DNA from: Paenisporosarcina cavernae
GTDB lineage: Bacteria > Bacillota > Bacilli > Bacillales_A > Planococcaceae
Direction: 5' to 3'
Length of the DNA: 64,000 nt
NCBI RefSeq assembly: GCF_003595195.1
Contig: NZ_CP032418.1
Coordinates: forward strand, 1,376,501-1,440,500
In this document: piece after piece, positions 8,720 through 15,886 of the stretch
Layout: the number at the start of each line of letters is the position of its first letter
Position numbering within the stretch: the stretch's first letter is position 1
The notes under the pieces: model-generated
What the model was told of the DNA's origin: nothing
Seen by the model: only the letters and a program-made list of their open reading frames with translations
Database searches by the model: none
Position numbers and translations under genes: made by a program

Positions 8720-10453
8720 CTACATTGGCATCCCTTGCCCTTGTGGTGTTTGCAGTTGACTTAATATTTGGTTTTGAACTTCTGGTGGTGCATTTTGAAA
8801 TGCCTGCTGTTCTTCTGGTGATAATTGTTGAATTAAACTAGCAGGATCCATTGGTTGGCTTTGTTGTGCTTGCATTGCTTCTTGTTGTTGCATACGTTCT
8901 TGAATTTTACTGATTAATTCTTGTTTTTGAGGAATATACTCATCAGGAACTCGATCTAAATAGTCGATGATGTCTAAGTATTTTCCCTCAAGCAATCGGT
9001 CTAGAGTTTGTAATGCTGCAATCTCTGACCAATAAGAAGATTCCCCAACATCTGCTCGAATGTTAAACCACATATCTTTCAACTGGTTAAAATCGAATTC
9101 GACTAATTGTTTCATCCCTTCTATATCCATCACTACTGGTCGTTGGCCATAATAAGTACCCATCATGTCAAATAGGATTTGTCCGATATCCTCAATCCAC
9201 TCATACAAATTCGCACGTGGGTTTTCGAGTGGTACCGATGAAGATTTCTGAACCGCAATAATTGCTGAAGTATTCTTTGGATCTACGTTACCAAGTGCAG
9301 CATCAGATGCACCTAGCATTTCTTTTGTGTACTCCATCGCCAGCTCAATCGCTTGGATAATCTGATTCGACATATTGCCTGGATTTAAATATCCTGCGAC
9401 GTTATTAATGCTGTTTTCACCGCCTAATCCCGATACGGGTATGGCCATCCCAATTTCATTGGACCACGAGCTCATTAAATCTGCGTTGTACACTGCTTTA
9501 GGGAAAGCCGTCATCATAAGGTGATACATCACCATCGCAAACATACGATTGATGAAGATTTGATTTGGCAACATGCCTGTACAAAGTGCTCGACCATGAT
9601 ATTGATTCTTTTGTTTCTCCCAGTTCATCCAAGCGACTGGATATCCCTGCAAACCTGTATCAATGTCTTTGTAAATATAAGACGATTCGATACTCTTACT
9701 AACGTGTATGGTGCCTTTTTCTTTGTTTAATCGATAAATGATTATATACAGAGCCTTACCTGTTTCATCACCCTCAATATCGAGCTCTTCAACTTCAATC
9801 TTACCTGCATCCGCAGATTGTTCTAAGTATAAGTGATCGCTCTGAATATTATCGATATCCGATTGGTTCGCTTTGAATCGTTTTGCTTCATCCTTTAAGT
9901 TTGCGACCATATCACGACCTGAAATGATAATGTATGGCTGTCCTTCTACTTTAGGATTGTTTGCATTGCCAAAATAGACATTCGCACCATCGACTAATTC
10001 GAAGCTAATTTCTCCTTTGATATCTTTAAAAGCTTTTCCGTAAGGTTTCTTCGACATATCGAAATATAAATGCGCACAAGCATCACCAGTAATAGCTGCA
10101 TCAAATAGAGCATCCTTCACTTTAAAATCCATTTTGAACTTCTCAAATAACGTTTGTATCTGAGCATTCGCTATTTCTGCAGGACTAGGTTGACCATCTA
10201 CGAGATCCGTATCGGTTAGTGGCTCTAGATGCAGTTTACTTTTTGAAGATGTGAGTGAAGCAATAAAGAACGTAATCACTCGTTTGATGATATTAAAAAC
10301 AGGTTGAGGCAATTTCTCTACTTTCAGATTGCGCCACTGATTCCCGTTAAAGAATTCTAAATTGGCAGTCACCGTATCGTAGTAGTTCGGTTCTAAACGA
10401 TTGTTATAACGCTTGCCAGCTTCGTATAATTCCCAATCTTTCGTTTGTTCCAA
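8720..10453 (-). CDS. Portal protein, P22-like family
   Basis: 577 residues, near the size of small P22-type portals. The start is TTG behind GAAGGTGTAACGC. The segment LPQPVFNIIKRVITFFIASL (about residues 43 to 62) is the conserved early helix region of this family. Later come GYPVAWMNWEKQKN and a helical C-terminal half. The last 80 residues are Gln-rich (QERMQQQEAMQAQQSQPM), a flexible barrel-like tail. It follows terL and a small membrane protein and precedes the scaffold, as expected for the DNA entry vertex. Confidence 0.82.
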   Translation of the reverse strand: MEQTKDWELYEAGKRYNNRLEPNYYDTVTANLEFFNGNQWRNLKVEKLPQPVFNIIKRVITFFIASLTSSKSKLHLEPLTDTDLVDGQPSPAEIANAQIQTLFEKFKMDFKVKDALFDAAITGDACAHLYFDMSKKPYGKAFKDIKGEISFELVDGANVYFGNANNPKVEGQPYIIISGRDMVANLKDEAKRFKANQSDIDNIQSDHLYLEQSADAGKIEVEELDIEGDETGKALYIIIYRLNKEKGTIHVSKSIESSYIYKDIDTGLQGYPVAWMNWEKQKNQYHGRALCTGMLPNQIFINRMFAMVMYHLMMTAFPKAVYNADLMSSWSNEIGMAIPVSGLGGENSINNVAGYLNPGNMSNQIIQAIELAMEYTKEMLGASDAALGNVDPKNTSAIIAVQKSSSVPLENPRANLYEWIEDIGQILFDMMGTYYGQRPVVMDIEGMKQLVEFDFNQLKDMWFNIRADVGESSYWSEIAALQTLDRLLEGKYLDIIDYLDRVPDEYIPQKQELISKIQERMQQQEAMQAQQSQPMDPASLIQQLSPEEQQAFQNAPPEVQNQILSQLQTPQGQGMPM

Positions 10454-10456
10454 GCG

Positions 10457-10669
10457 TTACACCTTCTTCCGTTGAAGAGCTGTTTTCACGTCATAGCTAA
10501 ATATGTTCGCAAAGTCCTCATTCAATTTTTTTAATCGTTGTTGTTCTTCTGGATCCATATCCGGTGGTTTGGCTTTTGGGACTTGATTGTGTCCTAATCC
10601 CATCCGATACCCTAGATAAAAGACAATAAAAAGAACCACTCCTGTGAGTAGCCCGATAAGATAATCCAT
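10457..10669 (-). CDS. Small phage membrane protein between terL and portal
   Basis: 70 residues with one N-terminal membrane helix (IGLLTGVVLFIVFYLGYRMG), then a Pro/Asp-rich linker and a basic C-terminus (LQRKKV). The start has AGGAGGAATTAAAT. It ends 3 bases before the portal gene start, so the two are coupled. A membrane protein in the packaging block is unusual but seen in some phages; no function is known to me. Confidence 0.6.
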   Translation of the reverse strand: MDYLIGLLTGVVLFIVFYLGYRMGLGHNQVPKAKPPDMDPEEQQRLKKLNEDFANIFSYDVKTALQRKKV

Positions 10670-10701
10670 ATTTAATTCCTCCTAGCAGTCTGTGAATTCA
10701 T

Positions 10702-12207
10702 TTAATCCCAGTCCATAAAATCGTTTATTTGAGGTGAGCCACCAGTCATTGTTCGTACGGCTGACTCGTGTATCTCTTTTGGTGTTGGATTATCAGGATC
10801 ATGTGCTTCTGGAACATCTGCATTGTAATAAAACAATTTGTTTAAAGCCTGTGAACCTGAATCCACATCATCGTCATTTTTCCCTCTTGGGAATGCTGAC
10901 CACTCATCAATGAATTCTGTAGTCCAAGGTTCATTTTTCGGCACCCATACATTACCTGAACGAATGTAATCTGATACCGCACTCACACGAGCTATTTTAC
11001 TTCCCTTTGGATTAACAGGAATGATACCCGGCAAATGTTTACGTAGCATCGAGATAATAGCCGAACCGTTTGCTTTGTCCTCAATAAAAATGCCTGTTGC
11101 CTTTGGATAACGCTTTTTCATTGTTTTGATGGCTTCTAAGGTTGTTGGAAAATCCATCCGCCTTTTATCTCTGTCCACGAGATATGCATTAATGCCTGTC
11201 TTTCCCCAAGCTTGAATAGAAACATAATCGGATGTATCACTATCTTTGAACGTTGCATCCACACTGATGATCATACGTTGCAACACAGGTAAGGTATCGT
11301 ACTTTTTCCACCAATCTCTTTTCACCATGTTTCCTTCATGTGCAGTAGGTCTTCCTTGGTAAAGGGAATTGAAAGAGGCAGGGTATCTCTTTCTTTCAGC
11401 GATAAACGAATAGCTATATCTCTCAGGCCACAAAGGCTCGCCAATCTTGCGACCAAGCAAATCGTTTTCTTCTGCTTCAAGTGGGAAGTTGTAAACCTCC
11501 CAATTCAACGGTTGGCCATATTCGGGATTTAGCAATCTGCCTTGTAAATCGTCTTCGTGCCACCGTGTAAGAATGAGGATAACAATTGCACCTGGATGCA
11601 AACGCGAGGAGAAAGAGTCTATCCATTCATCCCAAATCTTTTCCCGATGATTTTCGCTATTTGCTTCTTCCCTGTTCTTAATTGGATCGTCAATAATCAT
11701 TAAGTCGGCACCTTGACCAGTGATACCAGATAGAACTCCTCGACTAATCATTCCGCCTATATTGTTTGAGAGAGTCCACTCATCGTGCGCTGAACTATCT
11801 TTTGCTATTTCTATACCAAAGATATCGTTGCCGTATTGTCGAATCTTTTCTTTGTTCTTCTTACCAAACTTACGAGCAAATGTATCGTTATAGCTGATTT
11901 CAATAACCCGGTCTTCTGGAAAATGTCCTAAGTAATAACTTGGTGCAGTTTCCGTTATTGTCATTGATTTTGAATGACGAGGTGGCATGTTAATTGCGAT
12001 GTATTGGTTCTCTGTTGGTATGTCACCATCTCGCATACGTTTCTTTTTATCAACTGCAGATTGAATGATGTTACCGATAAATTCGGTGTGTGGAGCAATT
12101 TGATATCTTCCTTCATGCGCATAAACAACATAATCGATGTAATTTCTTCTGGCGATCGCCTTTTTAACTTCATCAAGTGATGGCAGTTTTAGAGAGGATG
12201 TTTTCAA
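10702..12207 (-). CDS. terL: Terminase large subunit (ATPase/nuclease)
   Basis: 501 residues. It drives DNA into the prohead and cuts it. A Walker A-like motif INMPPRHSKS (about 73 to 81) and Walker B ADLMIIDDP (about 167 to 175) mark the ATPase. The adenine or coupling motif follows near LILTRWHEDD (210 to 219). The nuclease half starts with ISVDATFK (Asp about 317), with further acidic residues in GIFIEDKANGS and DDDVDSGSQA. The TTG start follows GAGGAGTTGAAAAAGC and overlaps terS by 35 bases. The motor belongs to the Terminase_6 type by pattern. Confidence 0.92.
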   Translation of the reverse strand: MKTSSLKLPSLDEVKKAIARRNYIDYVVYAHEGRYQIAPHTEFIGNIIQSAVDKKKRMRDGDIPTENQYIAINMPPRHSKSMTITETAPSYYLGHFPEDRVIEISYNDTFARKFGKKNKEKIRQYGNDIFGIEIAKDSSAHDEWTLSNNIGGMISRGVLSGITGQGADLMIIDDPIKNREEANSENHREKIWDEWIDSFSSRLHPGAIVILILTRWHEDDLQGRLLNPEYGQPLNWEVYNFPLEAEENDLLGRKIGEPLWPERYSYSFIAERKRYPASFNSLYQGRPTAHEGNMVKRDWWKKYDTLPVLQRMIISVDATFKDSDTSDYVSIQAWGKTGINAYLVDRDKRRMDFPTTLEAIKTMKKRYPKATGIFIEDKANGSAIISMLRKHLPGIIPVNPKGSKIARVSAVSDYIRSGNVWVPKNEPWTTEFIDEWSAFPRGKNDDDVDSGSQALNKLFYYNADVPEAHDPDNPTPKEIHESAVRTMTGGSPQINDFMDWD

Positions 12208-12646
12208 GCTTTTTCAACTCCTCCACTGACAAGCTGCTTAAATCCACTTGATTATTCACATTATGCGTTGTCTCACCTGAGTGCTCGATTTCCTGTTTAT
12301 CTCTCCACTCTTTCGGTTTTCTATTTTTCAACCAAAAGATTTGTGCAGTTGTATCTGGTTGGACTTCCTTTGTAACCCTTTTTGTTTCAATCATTACCAT
12401 TTCAGTTTTTCCTGTCTCCTTGTTAAAGTGTTCAGCATACTCCTTGGTAATTTCATCATATCGATATCCAAGTGCTCTTTTAAGTAAGGCATTTTCGACT
12501 TGGCGGTCAACAATCTCTTTGCCCTTTTTTAAGGACTCCAAAAACTCTGGGAACTTGTTCTTCCAGTCGTTTAATGTGGAAACTGCAATGCCCATATTTT
12601 GAGCAATTTGTTCATCTGTCAGTCCGTCTCTTGCCCAACCGTTCAC
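12173..12646 (-). CDS. terS: Terminase small subunit (5' end frameshifted)
   Basis: The uninterrupted frame from GTG gives 157 residues: an HTH (GLTDEQIAQNMGIAVSTLND) that binds the packaging site, a helical oligomerisation region and a C-terminal tail that contacts TerL. Homologous sequence clearly continues upstream in frame (KGKFAYWITEDGLLKV precedes the GTG), yet no start codon exists there. A good start (ATG at 12717 with AAAGGGTGA upstream) lies in the neighbouring frame and stops after three codons. See the separate entry on the -1 slip site. The GTG is therefore probably not the true start, and the real product should be about 23 residues longer. Confidence 0.85.
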   Translation of the reverse strand: MNGWARDGLTDEQIAQNMGIAVSTLNDWKNKFPEFLESLKKGKEIVDRQVENALLKRALGYRYDEITKEYAEHFNKETGKTEMVMIETKRVTKEVQPDTTAQIFWLKNRKPKEWRDKQEIEHSGETTHNVNNQVDLSSLSVEELKKLENILSKTAIT

Positions 12647-12700
12647 TTTGAGTAAGCCATCTTCTGTTATCCAGTAAGCAAACTTTCCTTTAGCTCCACC

Positions 12701-12733
12701 TTTTTTTACTTTCCCATCGCAATCACCCTTTCA
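12701..12733 (-). promoter_or_regulatory. terS start region with GGGAAAG slippery heptamer
   Basis: Minus strand: ribosome-binding site AAAGGGTGA, ATG at 12717, then GGA AAG TAA. The phased heptamer is G GGA AAG, the same sequence lambda uses for its gpG/gpGT -1 frameshift, and it is followed at once by the TAA. A -1 slip would continue GTA AAA AAA GGT into the terS frame and give MGKVKKGGAKGKF, a convincing TerS N-terminus. The alternative is a one-base deletion that broke the start of terS. Confidence 0.55.
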
Positions 12734-12748
12734 CGCTATTTGCATTTT

Positions 12749-12786
12749 TAGACATATAAAAAGCACCCCTAAGGATGCTCTTTTTT
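12749..12786 (-). terminator. Intrinsic terminator before the packaging genes
   Basis: On the minus strand GAGCATCC-TTAG-GGGTGCTTTTTAT pairs as a stem with one U-G pair and a U-run. It lies between the 77-residue unknown gene and terS. The complementary strand also has a terminal A/T run, so it may work in both directions. Confidence 0.65.
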
Positions 12787-13018
12787 AACCCTCAACTTTA
12801 CCATCTACCAGTAATTCTAAGTAGTTTGCAAACTTAAACTCGGGGTTTTCATCTTCAATAACAACTATTTTAGTGGTAATATTCTTATCCAAATCAACAC
12901 CTCGACACATGTACTTTCCATCGCCAATAAATGTAATATCCGTTTGGAAATAATAATCACCATCATTTAGAACTATTAATTTTCTAACAGTATTGAAGAA
13001 CTTAGTTTCTTTTTTCAT
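12785..13018 (-). CDS. Unknown 77-residue protein with sequestered ribosome-binding site
   Basis: Starts MKKETKFFNTVRKLIVLNDG. Beta-rich and acidic towards the C-terminus, with one cysteine and no membrane segment. It is flanked on both sides by intrinsic terminators and so forms a single-gene unit between the late regulator and the packaging genes. Its ribosome-binding site AAAGGAGG lies inside a 9-bp inverted repeat (separate entry), so translation is probably controlled. No family recognised. Confidence 0.6.
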   Translation of the reverse strand: MKKETKFFNTVRKLIVLNDGDYYFQTDITFIGDGKYMCRGVDLDKNITTKIVVIEDENPEFKFANYLELLVDGKVEG

Positions 13019-13026
13019 AAGAATTC

Positions 13027-13058
13027 CTCCTTTTTCTGTACACTTCTACAAAAAGGAG
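13027..13058 (-). promoter_or_regulatory. RBS-sequestering hairpin
   Basis: On the minus strand CTCCTTTTT and AAAAAGGAG form a perfect 9-bp stem around a 14-base loop that itself can pair GTA with TAC. The 3' arm contains the Shine-Dalgarno sequence of the 77-residue gene, 9 bases before its ATG. This would block translation unless the stem is opened by temperature, a protein or an RNA. Confidence 0.6.
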
Positions 13059-13075
13059 ATATTTTCCTGCTTAAT

Positions 13076-13108
13076 ATAAAAAACGCTTAGAGATATGCCC
13101 AAGCGTTT
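13076..13108 (-). terminator. Terminator after the late regulator operon
   Basis: On the minus strand AAACGCTT, a 12-base loop and AAGCGTTT are followed by TTTATATT. The perfect 8-bp stem with a U-rich tail lies about 75 bases downstream of the late regulator stop codon. Confidence 0.82.
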
Positions 13109-13182
13109 CTAAAATTCTTATTTAATTTTACTACCTTAGTATATCCCCTACACATGCACTGGCTGCGTAGATTCAATACTGC

Positions 13183-13611
13183 TTATTTATAGAGTAACAC
13201 ACTGTTGGTCAAGTAGGTGTGTAATATTTTGTCACATTTCGCAGAAACATTTCGAACGTAGCCATATGACAAATTTAATTCATCGGAAATCTCTTTTAAG
13301 GACTTGCGATCAACTACTACTTTTTTCATGATTGCATACTCAATTCTATTTAGTTTTCCTAATGCTCTTTCATAATCCTTTTTCATTACTTCATAGTGCT
13401 CTTTACGCTGCATAATTTCATGTTTTCTGTTATGAAATAAGTCCACACGTTCGATTGCCTCTTTGGAACCAAACTTCGTAGCTCCAATACTCCCCAACAT
13501 GTAACTGCCTTTCCCGAACCAATAATCCATATCTGCATTTACACGTTCCAGGTCCAGTTCGATTGTTTCAAGTGTTGCACACAAATCCAAATAGTTAGCC
13601 AACATTTTCAC
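13183..13611 (-). CDS. Late transcription regulator, ArpU/RinA-like (sigma-region-4-type HTH)
   Basis: 142 residues. Residues 1 to 90 are helical and charged. The C-terminus carries the pattern AIMKKVVVDRKSLKEISDEL (about 95 to 115) followed by LSYGYVRN, a sigma-70 region 4-like HTH. Proteins of this size and layout immediately before the packaging genes switch on late transcription in phages of Gram-positive hosts (ArpU, RinA). It ends the early/middle operon and is followed by a strong terminator, so the late promoter should lie close by. No promoter could be assigned there with confidence. Confidence 0.75.
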   Translation of the reverse strand: MKMLANYLDLCATLETIELDLERVNADMDYWFGKGSYMLGSIGATKFGSKEAIERVDLFHNRKHEIMQRKEHYEVMKKDYERALGKLNRIEYAIMKKVVVDRKSLKEISDELNLSYGYVRNVSAKCDKILHTYLTNSVLLYK

Positions 13612-13630
13612 TTAAACCGACCCCCTTTAT

Positions 13631-13843
13631 TTATAAACCATCTAACCCTTGTTTTCTCTGTTTGATTTTCTTTCTTTCTGCTAGATCAATCACTAAGATA
13701 GCAAGCTCAATTTTCTTTCGTTTCATTTTTTTCGAGATGTTAAGCAGAGATATTTCGCTCTGCCACATCTCAATAAATTCCTCGATTTCTTTTTGGCTAA
13801 ATCCTAAATCTAAATCAATCTGATCCAGCGCAAAATACTTCAT
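13631..13843 (-). CDS. Small phage protein, possibly HTH
   Basis: 70 residues. The central part (EEFIEMWQSEISLLNISKKM) plus KRKKIELAILVIDLAER looks like a short helix-turn-helix followed by an amphipathic helix. The start overlaps the stop of the preceding gene (ATGA), so it is translationally coupled. It sits directly upstream of the late regulator, which suggests a control function. Not assignable to a named family. Confidence 0.55.
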   Translation of the reverse strand: MKYFALDQIDLDLGFSQKEIEEFIEMWQSEISLLNISKKMKRKKIELAILVIDLAERKKIKQRKQGLDGL

Positions 13844-14007
13844 CGTTTGTTACGCAACCACTCTTTATTACTGGCACTCTCAAACCCAACTGCATGACCT
13901 TCTTTCCATCCCCTAGCATGTCCCTTTGTCTCACCGTCGACCTTGCCGATGAACATTCCTGCGACAAATCCGAACAACACCATCATGAGTAACCAAAATA
14001 GCTCCAA
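13840..14007 (-). CDS. Small membrane-anchored phage protein
   Basis: 55 residues, TTG start with GAGGTGG five bases before. The N-terminus is a membrane helix (LFWLLMMVLFGFVAGMFIG) and the rest a Gly/His/Trp-containing basic tail ending WLRNKR. Its stop overlaps the next start (ATGA). Such single-pass proteins with this tail are frequent in Bacillales phages; function unknown. Confidence 0.6.
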   Translation of the reverse strand: MELFWLLMMVLFGFVAGMFIGKVDGETKGHARGWKEGHAVGFESASNKEWLRNKR

Positions 14008-14017
14008 TTGTTCCACC

Positions 14018-14212
14018 TCATTTCGTTACGACTTTCCATCCTTCTTTTTTCAATGCGCGAAGTTCTTTCCCTTCGAACCGGTCATAAAGCCATTGTTCTC
14101 GAATGCCATCATCTAGCTTGAGTAAGAACCAACTACCTTTACGTTTTAGCTGGATGTGTTGCACCTTTTGGGGACGTTCCACCTCAATCGTAATTCCGTG
14201 TTTGTTTTGCAT
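14018..14212 (-). CDS. Small phage protein, unknown
   Basis: 64 residues starting MQNKHGITIEVERPQ. The ATG with GAGGAG 10 bases upstream was chosen over an in-frame start at 14299, which has no ribosome-binding site and would overlap the upstream zinc-finger gene almost completely. Beta strands with many Lys/Arg/Trp (KRKGSWFLLKLDDGIREQW), then a helix ending KVVTK. No family recognised. Confidence 0.6.
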   Translation of the reverse strand: MQNKHGITIEVERPQKVQHIQLKRKGSWFLLKLDDGIREQWLYDRFEGKELRALKKEGWKVVTK

Positions 14213-14369
14213 AAGCACGCAACTCCTCAAGGTTTCTATGTCGATGGCAACAATTACCACACTGGATGAACGATACATAATCAAGAACATATTCGACATC
14301 GCCTAGCGATTGCCAAACACCACACTTATCACAAGAGACTAGCAACGGGTAGTACTCTTGCTTTTTCAT
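14184..14369 (-). CDS. Small zinc-ribbon protein
   Basis: 61 residues with two Cys pairs (SCDKCGVW at about 13 and QCGNCCHRH at about 36), a rubredoxin-like zinc ribbon. A helical C-terminus (LEELRAYAKQT) follows. The start ATG has AGAAAAGAAGGGATGAT upstream. It overlaps the next gene by 29 bases in another frame. It may bind nucleic acid or be structural; phages carry many such ribbons of unknown role. Confidence 0.62.
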   Translation of the reverse strand: MKKQEYYPLLVSCDKCGVWQSLGDVEYVLDYVSFIQCGNCCHRHRNLEELRAYAKQTRNYD

Positions 14370-14455
14370 ATCATCCCTTCTTTTCTAGGTTATTTGTAAA
14401 AACTTAAGCAATACTAGTCGATATAAATTACATCAAACAAAGAGGTGATTGCGTT

Positions 14456-14677
14456 TTGAATTTATTTGAAAATGTTGATTTTCCGACTGAACAAATCATT
14501 GGTCCGCTAATTGTGCTAATAATCACCATGGTAATTGTTGCTTCAGTATATAAAATACTGTTAGGAAAAATATTGCCGCCAAAAGTTTTTAACTTTTTGT
14601 TGGGACCAGTTTGTTTATTTGGATGCTATTTATGGGCTTATCCTATGCATTTAGGATTCCATGAGCTGTTTAATTAA
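14456..14677 (+). CDS. Two-TM membrane protein against the operon (moron candidate)
   Basis: 73 residues, TTG start after AGAGGTGATTGCGTT. Two hydrophobic segments: PLIVLIITMVIVASVYKILL (about 17 to 36) and FNFLLGPVCLFGCYLWAYPM (about 45 to 64). It is the only rightward gene in the middle block, ends 5 bases from the convergent methylase stop, and no convincing promoter was found in front of it. Short membrane proteins in this orientation in a prophage are often lysogenic-conversion or exclusion genes, but that is inference. Confidence 0.6.
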   Translation: MNLFENVDFPTEQIIGPLIVLIITMVIVASVYKILLGKILPPKVFNFLLGPVCLFGCYLWAYPMHLGFHELFN

Positions 14678-14681
14678 GTCA

Positions 14682-15488
14682 TTAGTTAAACAATGACTCT
14701 TGGAAATATCCATGCCTAGCTTTCTGATTAATCCATAGTACTTCTTGTCTCTTTGCACCTGCTTCTGCTGCAACATTCAATGTTTCTCTGTGCCAATGTT
14801 TTAACCTATCGTCGTAAATTTGATGAGCATATCCGGACAAAAGAACAGGACCTGGATGATCTTCCAATACATCAAGTAATTCGATGTGATCATCGATTGT
14901 CATTTCGTGTTTGTAATGTCGTTTTGTTCGTGTCTCGATGATGTATGGCGGATCCGCATATACAAGCACGTCTTCTCTTTTGTACCTTTCCAACAGCTTC
15001 ACTGCCGGTTGATGTTCAATTTGAGCTTGTTTCAATCTTTTAGTTACCAGCAGAATTTTTTCCGGAAGTTTACTCCACTCTTTTGTAACGTCTGGGCCAT
15101 TGTAAGTAATGAGGCTCCGCCATCCTGTTCTATCAGAAGTCTTAGCTCCGATTGCTTGCCAACATCTAACAAGAAATCTTCGCGCATCTTCTATATCATT
15201 TCCTGTCTCGAATTCGTACGAAGCATAATACTCTTCTCTTGAAAACGGAGTCCATTCAATTAGTGCCGCCAGCTCTTCAGGATGGTCACGAATGACTTTG
15301 AATAAATTTACTACACTGCTATCCATATCGTTGATAGTCTCAATTCCAGATGATTTTTTATTAAAAAATACTGCCCCAGAACCGAAGAAAGGTTCTAGAT
15401 ATGTTTTGTGTTCTGGCATGTGATCAATAATCCAATCTGCCATACTCCATTTGCTTCCAGGGTAGTGAAGTATTCTAGGAACCGCCAT
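14682..15488 (-). CDS. Dam-like N6-adenine DNA methyltransferase
   Basis: 268 residues. The D12-class order is clear: the SAM-binding motif YLEPFFGSGAVFF (about 31 to 43) in the N-terminal part and the catalytic motif YADPPY (about 177 to 182). Target bases are probably adenines in a short site; the recognition sequence cannot be predicted. No restriction endonuclease lies beside it, so it is an orphan methylase, perhaps to protect phage DNA from host restriction. The ATG follows AAGGTGGTTCTATC. Confidence 0.88.
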   Translation of the reverse strand: MAVPRILHYPGSKWSMADWIIDHMPEHKTYLEPFFGSGAVFFNKKSSGIETINDMDSSVVNLFKVIRDHPEELAALIEWTPFSREEYYASYEFETGNDIEDARRFLVRCWQAIGAKTSDRTGWRSLITYNGPDVTKEWSKLPEKILLVTKRLKQAQIEHQPAVKLLERYKREDVLVYADPPYIIETRTKRHYKHEMTIDDHIELLDVLEDHPGPVLLSGYAHQIYDDRLKHWHRETLNVAAEAGAKRQEVLWINQKARHGYFQESLFN

Positions 15489-15591
15489 GATAGAACCACC
15501 TTCTGTGTCGTTTAATGAAAATCTGTTTCATCATCCAATAGACATCGTACACTTAGCCTATTAGTTTCATTTTCTATCCCCCATTAAATAG
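15489..15591. other. Short gap without gene
   Basis: About 100 bases between the methylase and the next small gene. Only a few-codon reading frames occur on either strand and no convincing promoter or terminator is seen. Confidence 0.5.
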
Positions 15592-15867
15592 TTATGCATA
15601 ACCTCTGGTAGTGCCGTGCAAATACCATTTTTCATCATCGTAATTGTTATAAATGTATATTTTTCCGCTCAAACCTAATTCACACCAAACGTAAATAACA
15701 TCAACGGTATTTATTTGTTTGGCTATTCCATCTAAGGTTAAAAATCCTTGTCCGCAGCCTTCTTTATTCCACTTCAATGTTGCATTATTGATTATTTGAT
15801 TGTTTACTATAATTCTCGGCGTATCTTCTAACTCATAAATGATGATTTCCCCTAATGTATTTTTCAA
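15592..15867 (-). CDS. Unknown 91-residue phage protein
   Basis: Starts MKNTLGEIIIYELED from TTG, with AAGGGTGGG upstream; an in-frame GTG nine bases earlier is less well placed. The protein is beta-rich with several aromatic residues and two cysteines, and ends GTTRGYA. No membrane segment and no known domain. Situated between the DUF1064-like nuclease and the methylase. Confidence 0.55.
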   Translation of the reverse strand: MKNTLGEIIIYELEDTPRIIVNNQIINNATLKWNKEGCGQGFLTLDGIAKQINTVDVIYVWCELGLSGKIYIYNNYDDEKWYLHGTTRGYA

Positions 15868-15886
15868 AGGACCCACCCTTCCAAAT

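Noticed and set aside
12723-12755. 10-codon leader peptide frame before terS
   Set aside because: No ribosome-binding site and no feature suggesting attenuation; most likely chance.
14213-14299. Longer N-terminus for the 64-residue protein
   Set aside because: No binding site at the upstream start, and it would overlap the zinc-ribbon gene almost completely; a good binding site precedes the shorter start.
14370-14455. Promoter for the rightward membrane gene (TTGTAA...TATAAA)
   Set aside because: The spacing between the boxes is about 22 bases, too long for a sigma-A promoter.
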